A stretch of DNA of 64,000 nt from Evernia prunastri. Its lineage: Eukaryota; Ascomycota; Lecanoromycetes; Lecanorales; Parmeliaceae. The notes beneath the pieces are model-generated. The model was not told the DNA's origin. It searched no databases and worked only from the letters and a program-made list of their open reading frames with translations. Made by a program: the position numbers and the translations under genes. Location of the stretch: the NCBI GenBank assembly GCA_003184365.1, contig NKYR01000030.1:277766-341765 (forward strand), given 5' to 3'. This document shows, piece by piece, positions 42,904 to 55,534 of the stretch (position 1 is the first letter of the stretch; each line of letters opens with the position of its first letter).

Positions 42904-45710
42904 CCTGACGCTCAACCCTCCTCTGTAGGTTGTTCGCTCCTGTAGACAATGTAAGAGCCAAGGAAATAGTCAACCGATGCCCTATCGTTGAATCCTTTCA
43001 AGAAAGGACAAGTCGAGTTGATCGGTATCAACGGAGTAACTATTCAGAACGCGAAACCCTAGACGCGACGTGTGTTAACAATGAGGTTAGGTTGCAGAGC
43101 AAAATCATACAAACGGACTTTGGGAGGAAAATGAGTGAACTCACTGTCATTAAAAACCTTGACTTTGCCGTCCACACCTATGATCGGCAAGAATCAATAC
43201 TGTGGCTTTCCTGACTTCGAAATTCAATAGCAGTAACTGAGGCTGACACAGAAACTCGCTAGATTCTGCGCTCAAATAAGAGGTCCTACGCAGCACTTCA
43301 AGATTGTTATCCTCCAGATGAGGTACACTTTAGTAAGTTTGAATCAATGGTACGGTGAGATGTCTGGGGTCATAATTGTGAGCAAAGCTATTGGCCGGTA
43401 GTAGTGATAATGGAGAAGGCTGCGAGTCGCATCGTGTTTGATGATGAGAACCTGTTAAGAACTGCAACAGCAGGCTGTTCGAAGATTGTCTTGACCTTGC
43501 AATGATCATGGGATGGCAAGCTGGTAGCAATGATCACGGTAAGGCGGTGGGGTCGAGAAACGGAAGGGGGATGTTAAGAATAAAAGATTTAAGCGAAGTG
43601 TTGACGGTTTATTGACAACCTTACCTAATTGTCTACCATCCATTTCAAACGAGCATCTCTTTCCTTCCTGCAGCCCTGGCAACGACCATGAAGAGACTCT
43701 CCAGCCCACAACAACTTCTCGTTATCTTGCTTACAAGCAGCAGTCTCTACAATCCCCGCATCGAGTATGAGTATCCCCTCCAAATATTAAACAGTCAACA
43801 ACGCCAAGCCTCCTTTTTTCATTCAAGCTTTTCAGAGGATTAGAAATTGAATGGGTGCTCGTTGAACGTTAGTCTAAAAGATCAAGTAAATGATTATGTG
43901 GTACCTTTCTTTTCTTGAAGACCAATATGTGTAGAGCATTGCTGTATCACTCCGTTTTTCCTGCCAGTGTTCGGTTCATTGCCTGGCCAAGCAAATTCCA
44001 GAAAGCTACATTGCATTCTAACCAGAGGCGTAGGAACACTTACCAGCCGAGTCCTATATTTTTTGTTGTATCGGAACTTCAACCATCATGCCGAAAAGAG
44101 CGTCCGCTAATTATATGATAGACTGTTTGAAGCGATGTTAGAGCCACGCATTACCTCTTTTGCCATTCACAAAATCGAGAATTGATACTCGATGGAAGAC
44201 ACAAGATATTGTTCAAGGCTTTAGAGTCGGTCAGGGAGAATGTGAGGAATGTGACAATGTTTTCAAAAGACCATTTGAAGAAAGGAAGAATGTGAAGGCA
44301 GAAAAAGAATGACAGAGTAGTATAAGTGAACAGTGGAAAAGCTCAAGAGGAGAGAAGTGTTTATGACGACAAAACTGATTATACTCCGTTTTTCACTCCC
44401 TCCCCACTCCCTTCAAAGGTCCCGCCTCAGCCTGCTTTACGGTGAAAGATTAACAGTGAGATTTGATAAAAGGGAAGGAAAGAAAGCAGGGGAAAAGATT
44501 TCACTGGAGATGCCTAAGAGAGTGATGCTATTGCCATACCGTGATATTCACCACCTTTCCAGAGTCAAAAAATGACATGAGAGCATAGGCTGTGGACACT
44601 TATATCCAAGTCACCTAATTGGAAGCTTATAGGCTGAAGTATGCAAAGCTCCAGAAAAAATGACAAACGTACGATTAGTGACACTATAAAGCGGTGTAGA
44701 AGCTTTGTTCTGTCTGTGTGAGTGATGAAGACCTAAAGACTCTGTGGGCTGTCATTCGGCTTGCATGTCTTTCGCCAGAATATACCGGTATCTTCTCTTA
44801 AGTGCCTGTCACAGCGATGTTGAAGACACCTAAGGTGGTAATGCTCACTATGGTACCTAGAGCTATATGAGCGTGCAGCTGAGCAGACGCCTTCCGTTGG
44901 GGTAGACCTCTGGTAATTTGAGAGCCCCTTTCCCTCAATTTCACATTCAAAGAGTCCCGTGTCTGCATATCCTCTGATAGGAGGCTGCCCCCCCCGAATC
45001 TTGTATCTCTGCGTATCCTTTCAACTAGGTCAAGATGTACCTTTTCTCAAGGGATGGCATTGCTGCGGGGCTTGGCACAATGCATTGCAGGCATTACTAT
45101 TTCAGGTGTACAAGTAAGGTCTTCCTCGTCCTGTCAATACTTCTCCAAATCATCTACCTATCATCCTATGCAAGATCCATGAGGGGCTACTGGAAGTGGC
45201 TTGATCCCAGACTTTAGGGCGGCGCAGAACCACAGGCGCAGAGTGAAGGATCTCGACTCCTCTGAGCATGGGGTTTAGGAGCCCGATGGCAGAGTCTTCC
45301 ATCTATTATTGCACAGGCATATGATGATGGAAAGATCCGGTGCGATTCTTCGACTCTTAGATGGTATCACCATGGTCTGAGATTTGAAGTCTCAGAAGGA
45401 AGGGTGCAACCAATTATGTAAGATTTTACAGAAAACTCGCCACATTACTCGTAATTGGTATATCTTACCATTATTACCAATAAGGTACTCAACTTTCATT
45501 AGCTCAATAGACAATTCAACATTTCATTTGAAACAACCTATGCCTGCTCCACGACATCTCTCATCGGATTCGTCCGATCGTGACATCATGTAAAGAGGTG
45601 AAAACGTAGAAAAATCTCGCTATGCACCCAGCGTTCCGCCATTCCACAGCCCACAAAAGATGCGCCGCCAACGCCCTTATCATGCTGGCTTGCCACAAGC
45701 TCAGAGATAT
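42904..45710. other. 2.8-kb gene-poor region
   Basis: This lies between the start of the serine-rich membrane protein and the ATG2 stop. I find no convincing exon chain. It may include a long leader for the minus-strand gene on its left. AT-rich with no clear repeats. Confidence 0.4.
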
Positions 45711-48700
45711 TCAATGCTTCTTGTATTTCTATCCTTGAATCAGTATCTGCAAGCCAAAGGAAGGGCATGGACATACATCCTCAATTCGCCTTCTGTTTCC
45801 AGGGTCCAGACTATTCGTCGCCCCCAATAATGTCTGCCCAACAGCATTGCTGACGCCCATTGCAGGCCTTAGAATTATTGTAGGAGCGCCTCTCAACATT
45901 GCCCTTGCGGCGCCACCTGCTGTGCCACTCTCCATAATTTCTCCAGGCATTGCTATAATGGCATCTTTGGTGGTGAGTAGATCGCGCTCGAGGCCGGCAT
46001 AGCCACCCCGAAGGCCTTGGATCACTCCCACAGGCTGATCGGCGTACGCACTGATCGCCGGTTTATCTTCTTCCTCAGACTCGGCGTCTTCCCAACCAGC
46101 ACTAACATCAGATCTTCTCACCGGCTGAATCAAAAGACCCTCGGCACCTTGAAGCACGTTTTGAGTACCGATCGCGAGCTTAGCTCCCAATCTGACAAGC
46201 TCGCTCGTCGTTGTCTTCGCAAAAGCAACCGCACCTTTCTGCAAACTTCTAATCACCCTACCATCCTTCCGATACTCTTGGATAGGGACAGCGACCAGGT
46301 TGCGAAAACCGCCTCCAACATTCACGAGCGAGCGAATAGGTGCAAGTCCCGCAAGAACGCCGCGTAGCTGGTTTCCTTTGACATCCGGCATCCAAATGTC
46401 ATTGAGGGTTTTCCCGAGCTTGTCAAAGCCAGAGACTCCATAAATGATGACGTGTCGGAGGATCATGTCTGCTTGTTCAAGTATGAAAATGTTCATGAAC
46501 TCGTTGGTACGCCCTGAACGAATACCGGCGTAGTCAACCCTTTTTGGCTTGAAGTCGAATTTGACTCGTATGGAGTTCACTTCCACGCGCTGAAGAAACG
46601 GTGGTTCAGACTTCGGGGTCTGTACCGGCGCCGAGGTGTCTTGAAATTCAAAGAAACGGGTGATGAAGTCAAGTGCATCCTGGTCGACGTGGAGTCGTAG
46701 GGGAAGTATGGTGGCCTGATCATGTATTAGCATTCGAATTTCGCAAAAACCTTCCTTCTCACCTTCAGAATGATCTCCGACGCGGCAAGAGTGGGCACAG
46801 GCTTGACGTTCAGTATCTCAAGGTGGATCATGTCTTTTCCACTTTCCCGTTCTCCAGCCTCATGCATATAGGTAGCAAACTTCTTCCATGTTGAAGTTGG
46901 CACATTATCGAATATCTCAAGATCGTGTACCCTGATATCCACAGAGCTTTGACTATCACCTGAGTCTGGGGGGAAGACCATCACGTCTGCAGAGACTCCT
47001 TTCAGCTCGAAAGTCATCTTGTGATACTTACTACGCTTCAATCTCAACTTCCCGCTACTTCTCGAGCGTGGTACTTGACCTTTTCGGTTCGGCGAGCTTG
47101 AAGACGTGGAAGTTGCATAGCTTTCTGTCTCACTAACAAGGTCGTCCAAATTACGATTGATCTGATGAGCTAGCTCTCTGGGGTCACGATTCGCGGGAAT
47201 ACCAATGTATATGGAATTGAAAAGGAAGTCTCCAATCACGGATTCCTCCTCTTCGTCTGGATCCGTAGATTTGCGTTTGTCATTGCGAGCCAAACGTTCT
47301 GTGGCTTTATTTTGAATATCTTCGATGACTTGGCCGATGGTGTCTCTGGTCTTTTGCCAATCGTACCCGTCATAGAGATTCCAAATAAAGTGTACGTTCC
47401 GCACGCGGACTTTCAAAGGACTGCTACGCGCTCTAGACTCATTACCTGATGCGTAGTTACTCTGCTGGTCATTACGTCGATGAGCAGTGTCTCCAACGGT
47501 CGAGGTGGTTCCAAAGTGATCGTCTTGAAACTCGAGAGGAGCATTATCAGGATCAATATGTGTCTGCTCTTCAAAGCTTTCCTGGTGCTTTCTGCTTCCG
47601 ATCTCTCGGACGATTGAGAAGCTTGGTGGAGACTCTATATCATTCTCAAGCATGCTGTCTGCGACGCCTTCGTATACCGATTCGAGGTTCTGCGGAACTT
47701 CGTCGTCTACCATATCACCTTCGTCAAGTCCCAGTGGTAGTGGTAGTTCCTCGTCCGAGCTATGACTAATCTGAGTTGCTAGGAAAGCATTGCCCGAAAA
47801 TGAAGCGAGCATGTCTTCGACGGGTACGACCTCTGTCCTGTACTTTAATTCTGTACATGGTGGCGTTGGAGGTTTCAGTCCAGCTACGATACTTTGCAAT
47901 GTCTGAGTGGAGTCCGCGCATGACTCCAGGACGAAAAGATCGTCACTAACCTCTACATCGATTGTCCTGCAGGAATCATCCTTGAGCTTGACAACATTGA
48001 TCGTAGCTTTTGCTGCAGAGATCAAGCTGACAGAGACGTAACCAAGATCGGACAGCAATTCAACCTGATTTCGTCGGTTGGTGGAGCTTTGAGCGGCAGA
48101 AGAGACATTATCACGGTCATCAATTACCATGAGTGAAGCCTTTCTAACATCCAAAACTGCCTCCACTTCTTCTCTTCTGGGCATGCAACCAACAAAGTGA
48201 GTATCTGTAAAGACAAAAACCCCTTTCGCTGGTGATTTACGTGGATTGAGCCCCAGAAGTGAGTCTCGTACAGCAATGTCAAGTCTCAATTGTTTGGAAC
48301 CTTGGGAAGAACCACTGCTTGCAGATCCGTGAGCTGAAGGCTTTGGTACAGATCCTTTGTTGGTAGCTTGGGTAGTAAGGGTCGAAACAGAGCTCACCAT
48401 ATCAGCGACTACTGATTCGACGGAAGCGGCATCCTTCATTCCCATGACTGCCATCAGAGTGGAAATATGGTATTCAAAGCGTATATTGTACAATTTGATT
48501 TTTGCTGTGGGTTCCATTTCGTTGCCGATAAAGCGAGCCATAACCATGGGTGAATGCGCCTGGTCGACGATCTGCACGGGCAGAGCGTGTCCGACTAATT
48601 CTTCCGTACCGTTTCGACAGAGGTTCAATGTAGTAATACCAAGAGCTACCAAGCTGGGGAATGCGACGTGTGCTACCTCCAGATCTTTCGAAGCCAATAT

Positions 48701-51700
48701 AGCGGCACCAAAGCTGTCGTTGACTTGGATCCTGAGTCTGAGATCGCGAACCAACATCAGCGTTAGGATACCTGGACGATCATCCTCAGGCAGATATTTT
48801 GTCACGGTTGAGAGCTTTTTGAAATCTTCCGATAAAGTTGCCAAATTGTTGAGACCGTCTAGATCCGACAGATTGCCTTCCAGGCTTTCGACTGTAGCAC
48901 GTACTACACCTCCTTGCCGGCGTTGACGCAAGAGGGTATCCAGTAGTATATCATCATCCCTTTCATACTCGTCTTTGGAAGGAGACAGGAGAGCCAGTAG
49001 CCGATCTAGGTCTTTCTCTTTGGGTGTTGACAGGTACTCTATTCTAAGATTGGAAAGCTTCGCTACAGTAGATGGCTCAGAAGACGCATGTTGCGGATAA
49101 GGGCCATTGATGTTCAGTCGGTCGACTTGTAAGCCAAGGCCTTCCGTTCGGCTGACCAGCTTCATGGCCGTGCTCTCAAGCCGAAGGGAAGAGCGTGTAC
49201 CCTGAAGATCAAGGACTAGGCCTCCAATCCTTGCTGTGACTTTGTTATGTGTCTGAATCTGAGGAGACAGGCTTGGGTTGTTCTGCTCTTTGGCTTCGAA
49301 ATGCACAGCGCGAATTGGCCTGCTGTGATGTGAGGACTCAGCCGCCCCGTCCACCACAGTCATAGTGGACATCATCGAGCTTCCGAGACCAAGCATACTA
49401 TTGAAGCCGCCGAACCAGGCAAAAGTCTCGTCGAGTCGGCGGGAATCCAGCGCAATATGCAGCGGAAGCGTGGTCAATTCAATCTTCGTGGCGCTAATTG
49501 TCCTTGTTACCATTAACTTAATGTCATAGTCGGTTGGTGCAAGTATGTCTCGCGTAGACTGCCTCATCTTTAAGCCAGAATCAAAGGAGAGTATATCATC
49601 CGAGACGTATCCGAACAAGAATTTTCGTATTGATAATTCCAGTACAGACGATGGTCCACCGTTGCGGTATGTAGCACAGACTTGTTCCATCTCCGCCCTA
49701 AATAAGACTTCTGAATCTCCACATAGACCAGTTTGTTCTTTAGGGTTCTGGGAACGCACCCCTCTCATAGGCGCTCCTTTGACAACGTCCAGGAATTTCC
49801 AACACATGCGCTTCACATTCAGTCTTATCTGGTCTACCCCTCTTGGACGTGGTTGCGGGACAACTGTTCTACTCTTGTCGGAAGAGGAGGATGGACGCAT
49901 GGCATTTATTCTTTCAGCAACCAGAATCATCAATTTGGCGAGACCCATATCACACAAAATTTGAACATTACCGATATCTATAGATGGCAGTCGGCTAGAA
50001 TTTTGGAAGTCTGAGCTGTGATCCGAGAATGGAACGTCTTGAGCAGCGGCATGGTTGGTGTGCGAGGTTAGACCTGTGCTTCCAGAGAGCGTCTGGCTCA
50101 AAGCAGCAGACGATTGATTTTGGATCCCAACTGCAATGCCAGGCGTGTTAAGTTTGCCTTGGGAGAATTCCAGTACGATTAAATCAATGGCTAGTATACG
50201 CTTCATCATAGTGGAGGGGCTTTTGAAGTTCGAAAAGGAGGCCTCAGAACCTTGCGATGAGCCATCCCGCTGGCTGGGAGATTTGGCCGGTGACACTGGC
50301 TCGTGACTTGCATCGGTGGGCAAGCTCGAAGATGGAAATATGTGTTCAGTGGAATCTGAATTTGGACCCCGAGGTATCAGACGCATATGGTCGCCATGCC
50401 GGCTTGCAAGTCCATCTCCATCCGTAGTCGTTTCGAGCTGGAGTGAGATGCTGGTCGGTCTGTCCTGCAGACTGGAAGAAACACCTGGAATAAGCGAATT
50501 CCTATCCTCATCACTGCTGACCGAGCTCGAGACGCTCCATTGGCCAGGTATTGATGTGCTCTTATCTCTTCGCGGAGTAGACACATGGCTGACGGCACTC
50601 ATGTACATGCTTTCTGCTTCCTCGTGACTAAAGATTTTGGACTGTGCGAGGTCTGCAGAAACTGGAGAGCTTGTACGGCTGCCTGGACTTGAAGTCTCCG
50701 AAGGCAGAGCTTCTGGACTGACACCGATTGACCGGCCAAGGCCCTGAGGCTTGGGTGGTGTATTGTATGGGCGCACGGAAGTCTGACTTCGCATGTCGAA
50801 CCCAAGCTCGAGTTGTGAGTTCCTAATAGGGGGCGATGTTGGAGGAAATGCGTCATATGTTGCTGGAGGTGTTCGATCGTCTTCAAGCGGCGCTGCATCG
50901 ACGGACTCGTGAGAAACGATTGATAGAGGGTTGGACGGTCCATACTTGGCTGCTGGCCCATATACAAGAGATACTGGAAACTTGTTGATATCTTTTCCTT
51001 CCTCGTGCGAAGGTGGAATGTCTCCGGAGGTGGGGTAGAAGTAGCCAATGGGCTCACTATCATGGTATTGACTATCGCCAGCATTGGATAGACCCAAGGA
51101 CGCAGAGGATCCGATTTCCGCACCAGAACTCTCGGATTGTACAGGTCCCTGACTGAATTTATTTATCATTGATGCTTCAGATTCTTGGAAAGTCTCCCTG
51201 TCGAGAGCCGCAGGGAGAGGACTGCTTAATGTTTTGGCTTCGGTACTGGTGCTTGAAAAGGAAGACTCTTTAGGCTTGCTATCGGCATGGATAGTCTCCG
51301 GAGATGACGGTCCGGTAGATCGAGCAAAATTCGCGAAGAACGAGGCATCAGAGATGAGCACAGTCTGAAAGTTGGTCAAACTGATGCGACGGATCTCCTG
51401 TGAGACAGATTTCGAGACTTCTTGGGCGGTACCTTGCTCCGTTACGCTTGGTGTTACAAGGCGGGTGATAGCATTGACGGTTATGCCCTCTATATAAAAT
51501 CGAATGGTCAAAACGTTCGACGTTTCTGATGTGTCGCTGTTCGCAGAGCTTCCAGAAGCAGCATCTAGCTTAACATCCAAATCCAATGCCACATCTTTGA
51601 CGTTCAACTGCACCCGGTCCCCAACACCTTTCAGAAAGTCTGCCAAAAACCCTGGAAGGGAAAGTGTGTCCGCAACACCAAGATCAGACGTTTCGTCGCC

Positions 51701-52388
51701 ATCATCGCTTGTCACTAGTGATTGGTTTAAATACTCGGACTTTGCAATAGCATCTTGGAGTACCGCCTTTTCTTCTTTCGGCTCGTCATGTAGGAATGAC
51801 TTGGCTAAGTCAATAGTAGTTGGCAGGTAATCCGGAACCGCTCCATGCTCGTCACCACCTGCATGCGGTAAGTGTTTGGATATCCCACCACCAGGGTCAT
51901 GGACGTGAGACTGTGGATTGCTAGATCTGTCCGCTTTGACGCTCTTTGATGGATTTTCTGGACGATGCCTTTTGCGTGTTGTCGACTTGGTTGCTTCCCC
52001 TCCGCATTGATCATCGAGGTTTGCGCTCGCGCGCACCTGCACTCCTTGCGCTTCGACTGATATTCCGGTTTTGTAGAGGTCCGCAGGGATCGTAAGCCGA
52101 AGGCACAGAATCTGGGCCGAAGCAATGACCAGACTCCCTGGCAGTTGGAGTAGTTCCGCAAGTTTCTGCATGAAGTGCTCAGCCTTTGTAGGGTGACTCG
52201 ACGCGTAACGTGCATGGTATGCTTACCTTCGAATGTACGCCAACATCCCTCAGCTCAACTGTGCTCCTTTTACCCCATACTATATCCAGCTTCTCAAGAT
52301 CCAAAGCATCGGTATCCAGTAGCTCTAATCGTGAAAGAGCATATCGTAAGATTCGCTTCTGGAAAAAGGATGGAAGGAAGAAAGTCAT
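45711..52388 (-). CDS. atg2: Autophagy-related lipid transfer protein ATG2
   Basis: ATG2 is a rod-shaped bridge that moves phospholipids from the ER to the growing phagophore together with Atg9 and Atg18. Minus-strand exons are 52227-52388, 46763-52165, 45777-46715 and 45711-45728 (6522 nt, 2173 aa). Introns are 61, 47 and 48 bp, all in phase 0. The chorein-type N-terminus is conserved ([40 protein letters not shown]). The middle is long, with Ser-rich disordered insertions. The C-terminus carries the ATG2 block [40 protein letters not shown] and [20 protein letters not shown]. The last exon adds only KYKKH and stop, giving the EDKYKKH ending usual in the family. The length agrees with fungal ATG2 (about 2100 aa). 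Confidence 0.96.
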
Positions 52389-52981
52389 GGTGACTGGTGC
52401 GAACCGCAAAAGATTTCTGTCGAGTTATCATCGCCACAACCTTTCGATGCTCGACACGTAGACGTGGTTGGTGAAGAGTGATGGAGGGTTGGGACCGCTC
52501 TTATTGAGTGGAAGCCTGTACCGATAACTCATGCTAGGCAAAATACCTTTGCACTTCAAACTCTACATTCTATTTGCACGAATGTGGGTAGATCCAAGAC
52601 AAGTTGGCCGTCAAGGCGAGATTCATTGCATGGTATTTCTATTGAACGTGACCATCGCCCCACCCGATGAGTGGATTGGCGGGGTTTGGGGACGGGAGAC
52701 TTGAAAACTTCAAGCTAAAGTGTAATTACCGTCTTAATAAGTTCAAATACACTAGTTCGGTTGGAAACTCTCCTGTTCCAATAAGCTACTTTAACCGTGT
52801 TGACAGGGGTAAAGAAACGCTCCCCTCAGGAGAAGAATGTCATCCTTGAATACTCTTAGCCTACCTACGGTACTATACGTTGGAGACATATTTGACGCTA
52901 GAAAGGCGGACAACGGTAATAGAAGTAGGTAGACTGTCTGATGCTCAATCTATGAAACCCGATGATTTAGTATGCGTCTAT
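52389..52981. other. Intergenic between ATG2 start and ADA-like stop
   Basis: 593 bases with the ATG2 promoter and the 3' end of the deaminase-like gene. Nothing else seen. Confidence 0.45.
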
Positions 52982-54884
52982 TCAGTCTTCATCGCCACCA
53001 TATTCAAGAGCGAATTCTAACAAGATCCACTCGCAAAATTTGTTGAATTCCACATGCCATTCCCTTAGCCTCGAAGCCCGTACCCCTTCGCCATAAACTC
53101 CTTTCTTGACGTCCTCAGTCCATTCCTTCGTTGTTTGATCCTCATATGCTGCCCAGCGTACACTATTCTCCGCAAGAGAACCAAGCCCAGCCAGGCCAAG
53201 ATTCTCCCACCCCTGCAATGCCTGCCAAAAGTCGTCCGTCACACCGTTTCCCCTTTGCCCCAGGATAGCGGGATCATCGTTTGAGAGGGCGCAGGGGACG
53301 CCTCGAGCCAGGAGAGCTGGTAAGGAATGAGATTTGATGGAACTTGTCAGACGCAACACTTCGTTTGAGATGGGGCATGATTCTATGAGTATCTTTTTGG
53401 TCTTGACCATCTCCAACAACAGGGGATGCTTATATAGCGAGAAGCCGTGGCCGATCCTTCGGGTCCCAAGGAGTATGGCATCAAAGAGGTTTTGGTCCGT
53501 TTCATCGCCATCCCCCAGACATTCGCCTGCGTGAAAGAAAAACGGACTGTTACATATTTTCGCATCAGTGTTTCTTCCCAGATACGGGTTAGAGTGGACG
53601 GACAAGGTTCAAGAGCGACAAGGTGCCTTTGCTCCCAAAACTTTAGTGTCCCCAACTGCGGTACTTTCGAGGAAGAGAAACGCCCAAGGATACGTACATG
53701 TCAACTCCGTTTTCGAAGCAGCGCTTCTTGAACCAGAATAATTCAGGCGTAAGATCTGCCAGTGATCTCCCCATATCTTCTTGCCCAACAACATCATAAC
53801 CGGCGATCAGCTCAGGGTAGGCTTTCTTCATGAGGATACATTGCTTCATGTGATCCACAATTTTTTTTTTGCCCCACGATCGTAAACTTGTCCATATGAA
53901 TCGATACCCCCAGAAATCCTTTCCTTCCTCGGTAGTCTTGAATATCTTTAACTCTTCGCTGAAGACGCGAACGAGATCATCGGAATTTTTAGACACCTCT
54001 TCGCAGCCCTCTAATCTGAAATCAACTGCAAAAGTCGATCGAAAATCTACCCACCTCAAGCCATCACCCACCAGTTGTCGTAAAAGACGTTGCATTGATG
54101 CCCTAAGTATGGGTTCGTAATACTCCATTGAATTTAGGGGTGGAAAGCAACTTCTGAATTTCTTCCAGACGGCGTCAAGTCCATGATGATGCTTGATGGA
54201 TTCTTCCGGCGTAATGGTACATCTGCTTTTTAGCCACGTCTTGAATCCCTCTGTAGCACCGTCAGGAAAGCTTGCAGCAGCCTCTTTCATGGAAACCTGA
54301 TGAGATGCTTGGTATTCTTGGCTCCAAATCGATGAAGCTGTTGCGAGTGTTCCTTTTGAATAACGGAAGACCACCTCTCGCTCCGCCCTCGCTGTTGGGT
54401 TACACAACGACTCTTCTGCCAGCATAACCATTCCTTCAGTCTCAAGGACTTGGTCAATAAGCCAATCCACATCAATCATGGCATCTTGATGCGCATGTAG
54501 CAAAGCCCCTTTTGGCATTTTCTTCACTATTCGCCAGGATTTGGTTTTCTCCATTGTGTCGCGGGCAAGCGCAACCATCATACCTGGATGCAAGTTAACG
54601 CCTTCCTGCCGAGCAAGGTCATCTTGAAATTCGCTAGTCCAGATAGTCTGATGTTCCTCGACCAGTATTCGCGATACTATGGCGCACGCTTCGGTAGCTA
54701 GCGGTGTGAGAGATTGGCGAAAAGCTGCATCGCTTCGCTGGGACTTTTCTTGATCTACAAGAGCTTCGCGGCCTTGGAAATACTTTTGTATGAATTGGTC
54801 CTGAAACTGTGGTAGACCCTCTTCAATCTCCCAGTCCGAAATATCTGACCCGGGCTCAGACTGAATGTCAGGAGCGGATGACAT
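52982..54884 (-). CDS. Adenosine deaminase-like protein (ADGF/CECR1 type)
   Basis: This metal-dependent amidohydrolase is predicted to deaminate adenosine or a related purine nucleoside. The start is ATG 54884. Exons 53698-54884 and 52982-53546 give 583 aa, and the intron of 151 bp is GT-AG. All catalytic positions of the ADA fold are visible: H130 and H132 with D134 in LLHAHQDAMID, H401 and E404 in FFFHAGE, H429 in RIGHGF, and D486/D487 in SNDDP. The ESCPISNEVL strand is also present. The ~120-residue N-terminal extension and overall length fit the ADGF/ADA2-like fungal branch rather than the shorter adenosine/adenine deaminases. No signal peptide is evident, so it is probably intracellular. 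It is transcribed divergently from a CNT nucleoside transporter. Confidence 0.88.
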
Positions 54885-55534
54885 ATCTTAACGCCAAGAA
54901 TCCGTGCTGCAAATCAAAGTCCCGTAGTAAAGAAGAAAACGGGATACTTCCACGTCGCATTTAGACTTGTTGCAGACGTAGAAGATGCCCTGACAGAAGG
55001 ACCGCTCGTCAGAATGGCGAGATCTCGATCAATACAGGGTGTTGACTACCCTTGTGCACTCTCAGAAGTATTTGCCTATCTTACGTGAGATTAAACCGTG
55101 AGCCGGAAAGGTGTGAGAGGCTGTATGTGAACACGTGGTGGAGAGGACGAGGAGAGCACGGAATACTGTGAACTTAGGCTAACGCTAAATTACCGACCGC
55201 GTTTTCCACCGAAGCAGCCACTGCAGTCAAGTGCACTACTACTGCACGAGCCGCAGCTAAGGTACTGACCTTGCTGGCCTAAGGTCCTTATGCCCATCGG
55301 GGTTATGATAAGACTAATCATGCATACCTTAATTGAAATCAGCGGCTTCATACTGTAGCCAATTGAGTGCCCTGCGCTCCCTCCATCGTAGAATAGATCC
55401 TCGGCTTGGCCGTTGCTTATCACTGAAAATGGCTGGATCCTACACATGAATTCAAGTACGTTAATAAGAGGAGCTTTTCCTCAGCAATTTCCCTTACGTG
55501 AAAAGTATTATATCATGCATACATAGGAGGAACG
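54885..55534. promoter_or_regulatory. Shared divergent promoter, ADA-like / CNT
   Basis: This 650-bp region drives both purine-nucleoside genes. GATAAG sites lie at 55307-55312 (+) and 55416-55421 (-), the AreA/Nit2 consensus. Coordinate nitrogen control is inferred. No gene is supported within it. Confidence 0.4.

Noticed and set aside
42930..43214. 94-codon plus-strand frame upstream of the serine-rich protein
   Set aside because: It begins at a non-ATG codon and shows no protein features. More likely leader or spacer.
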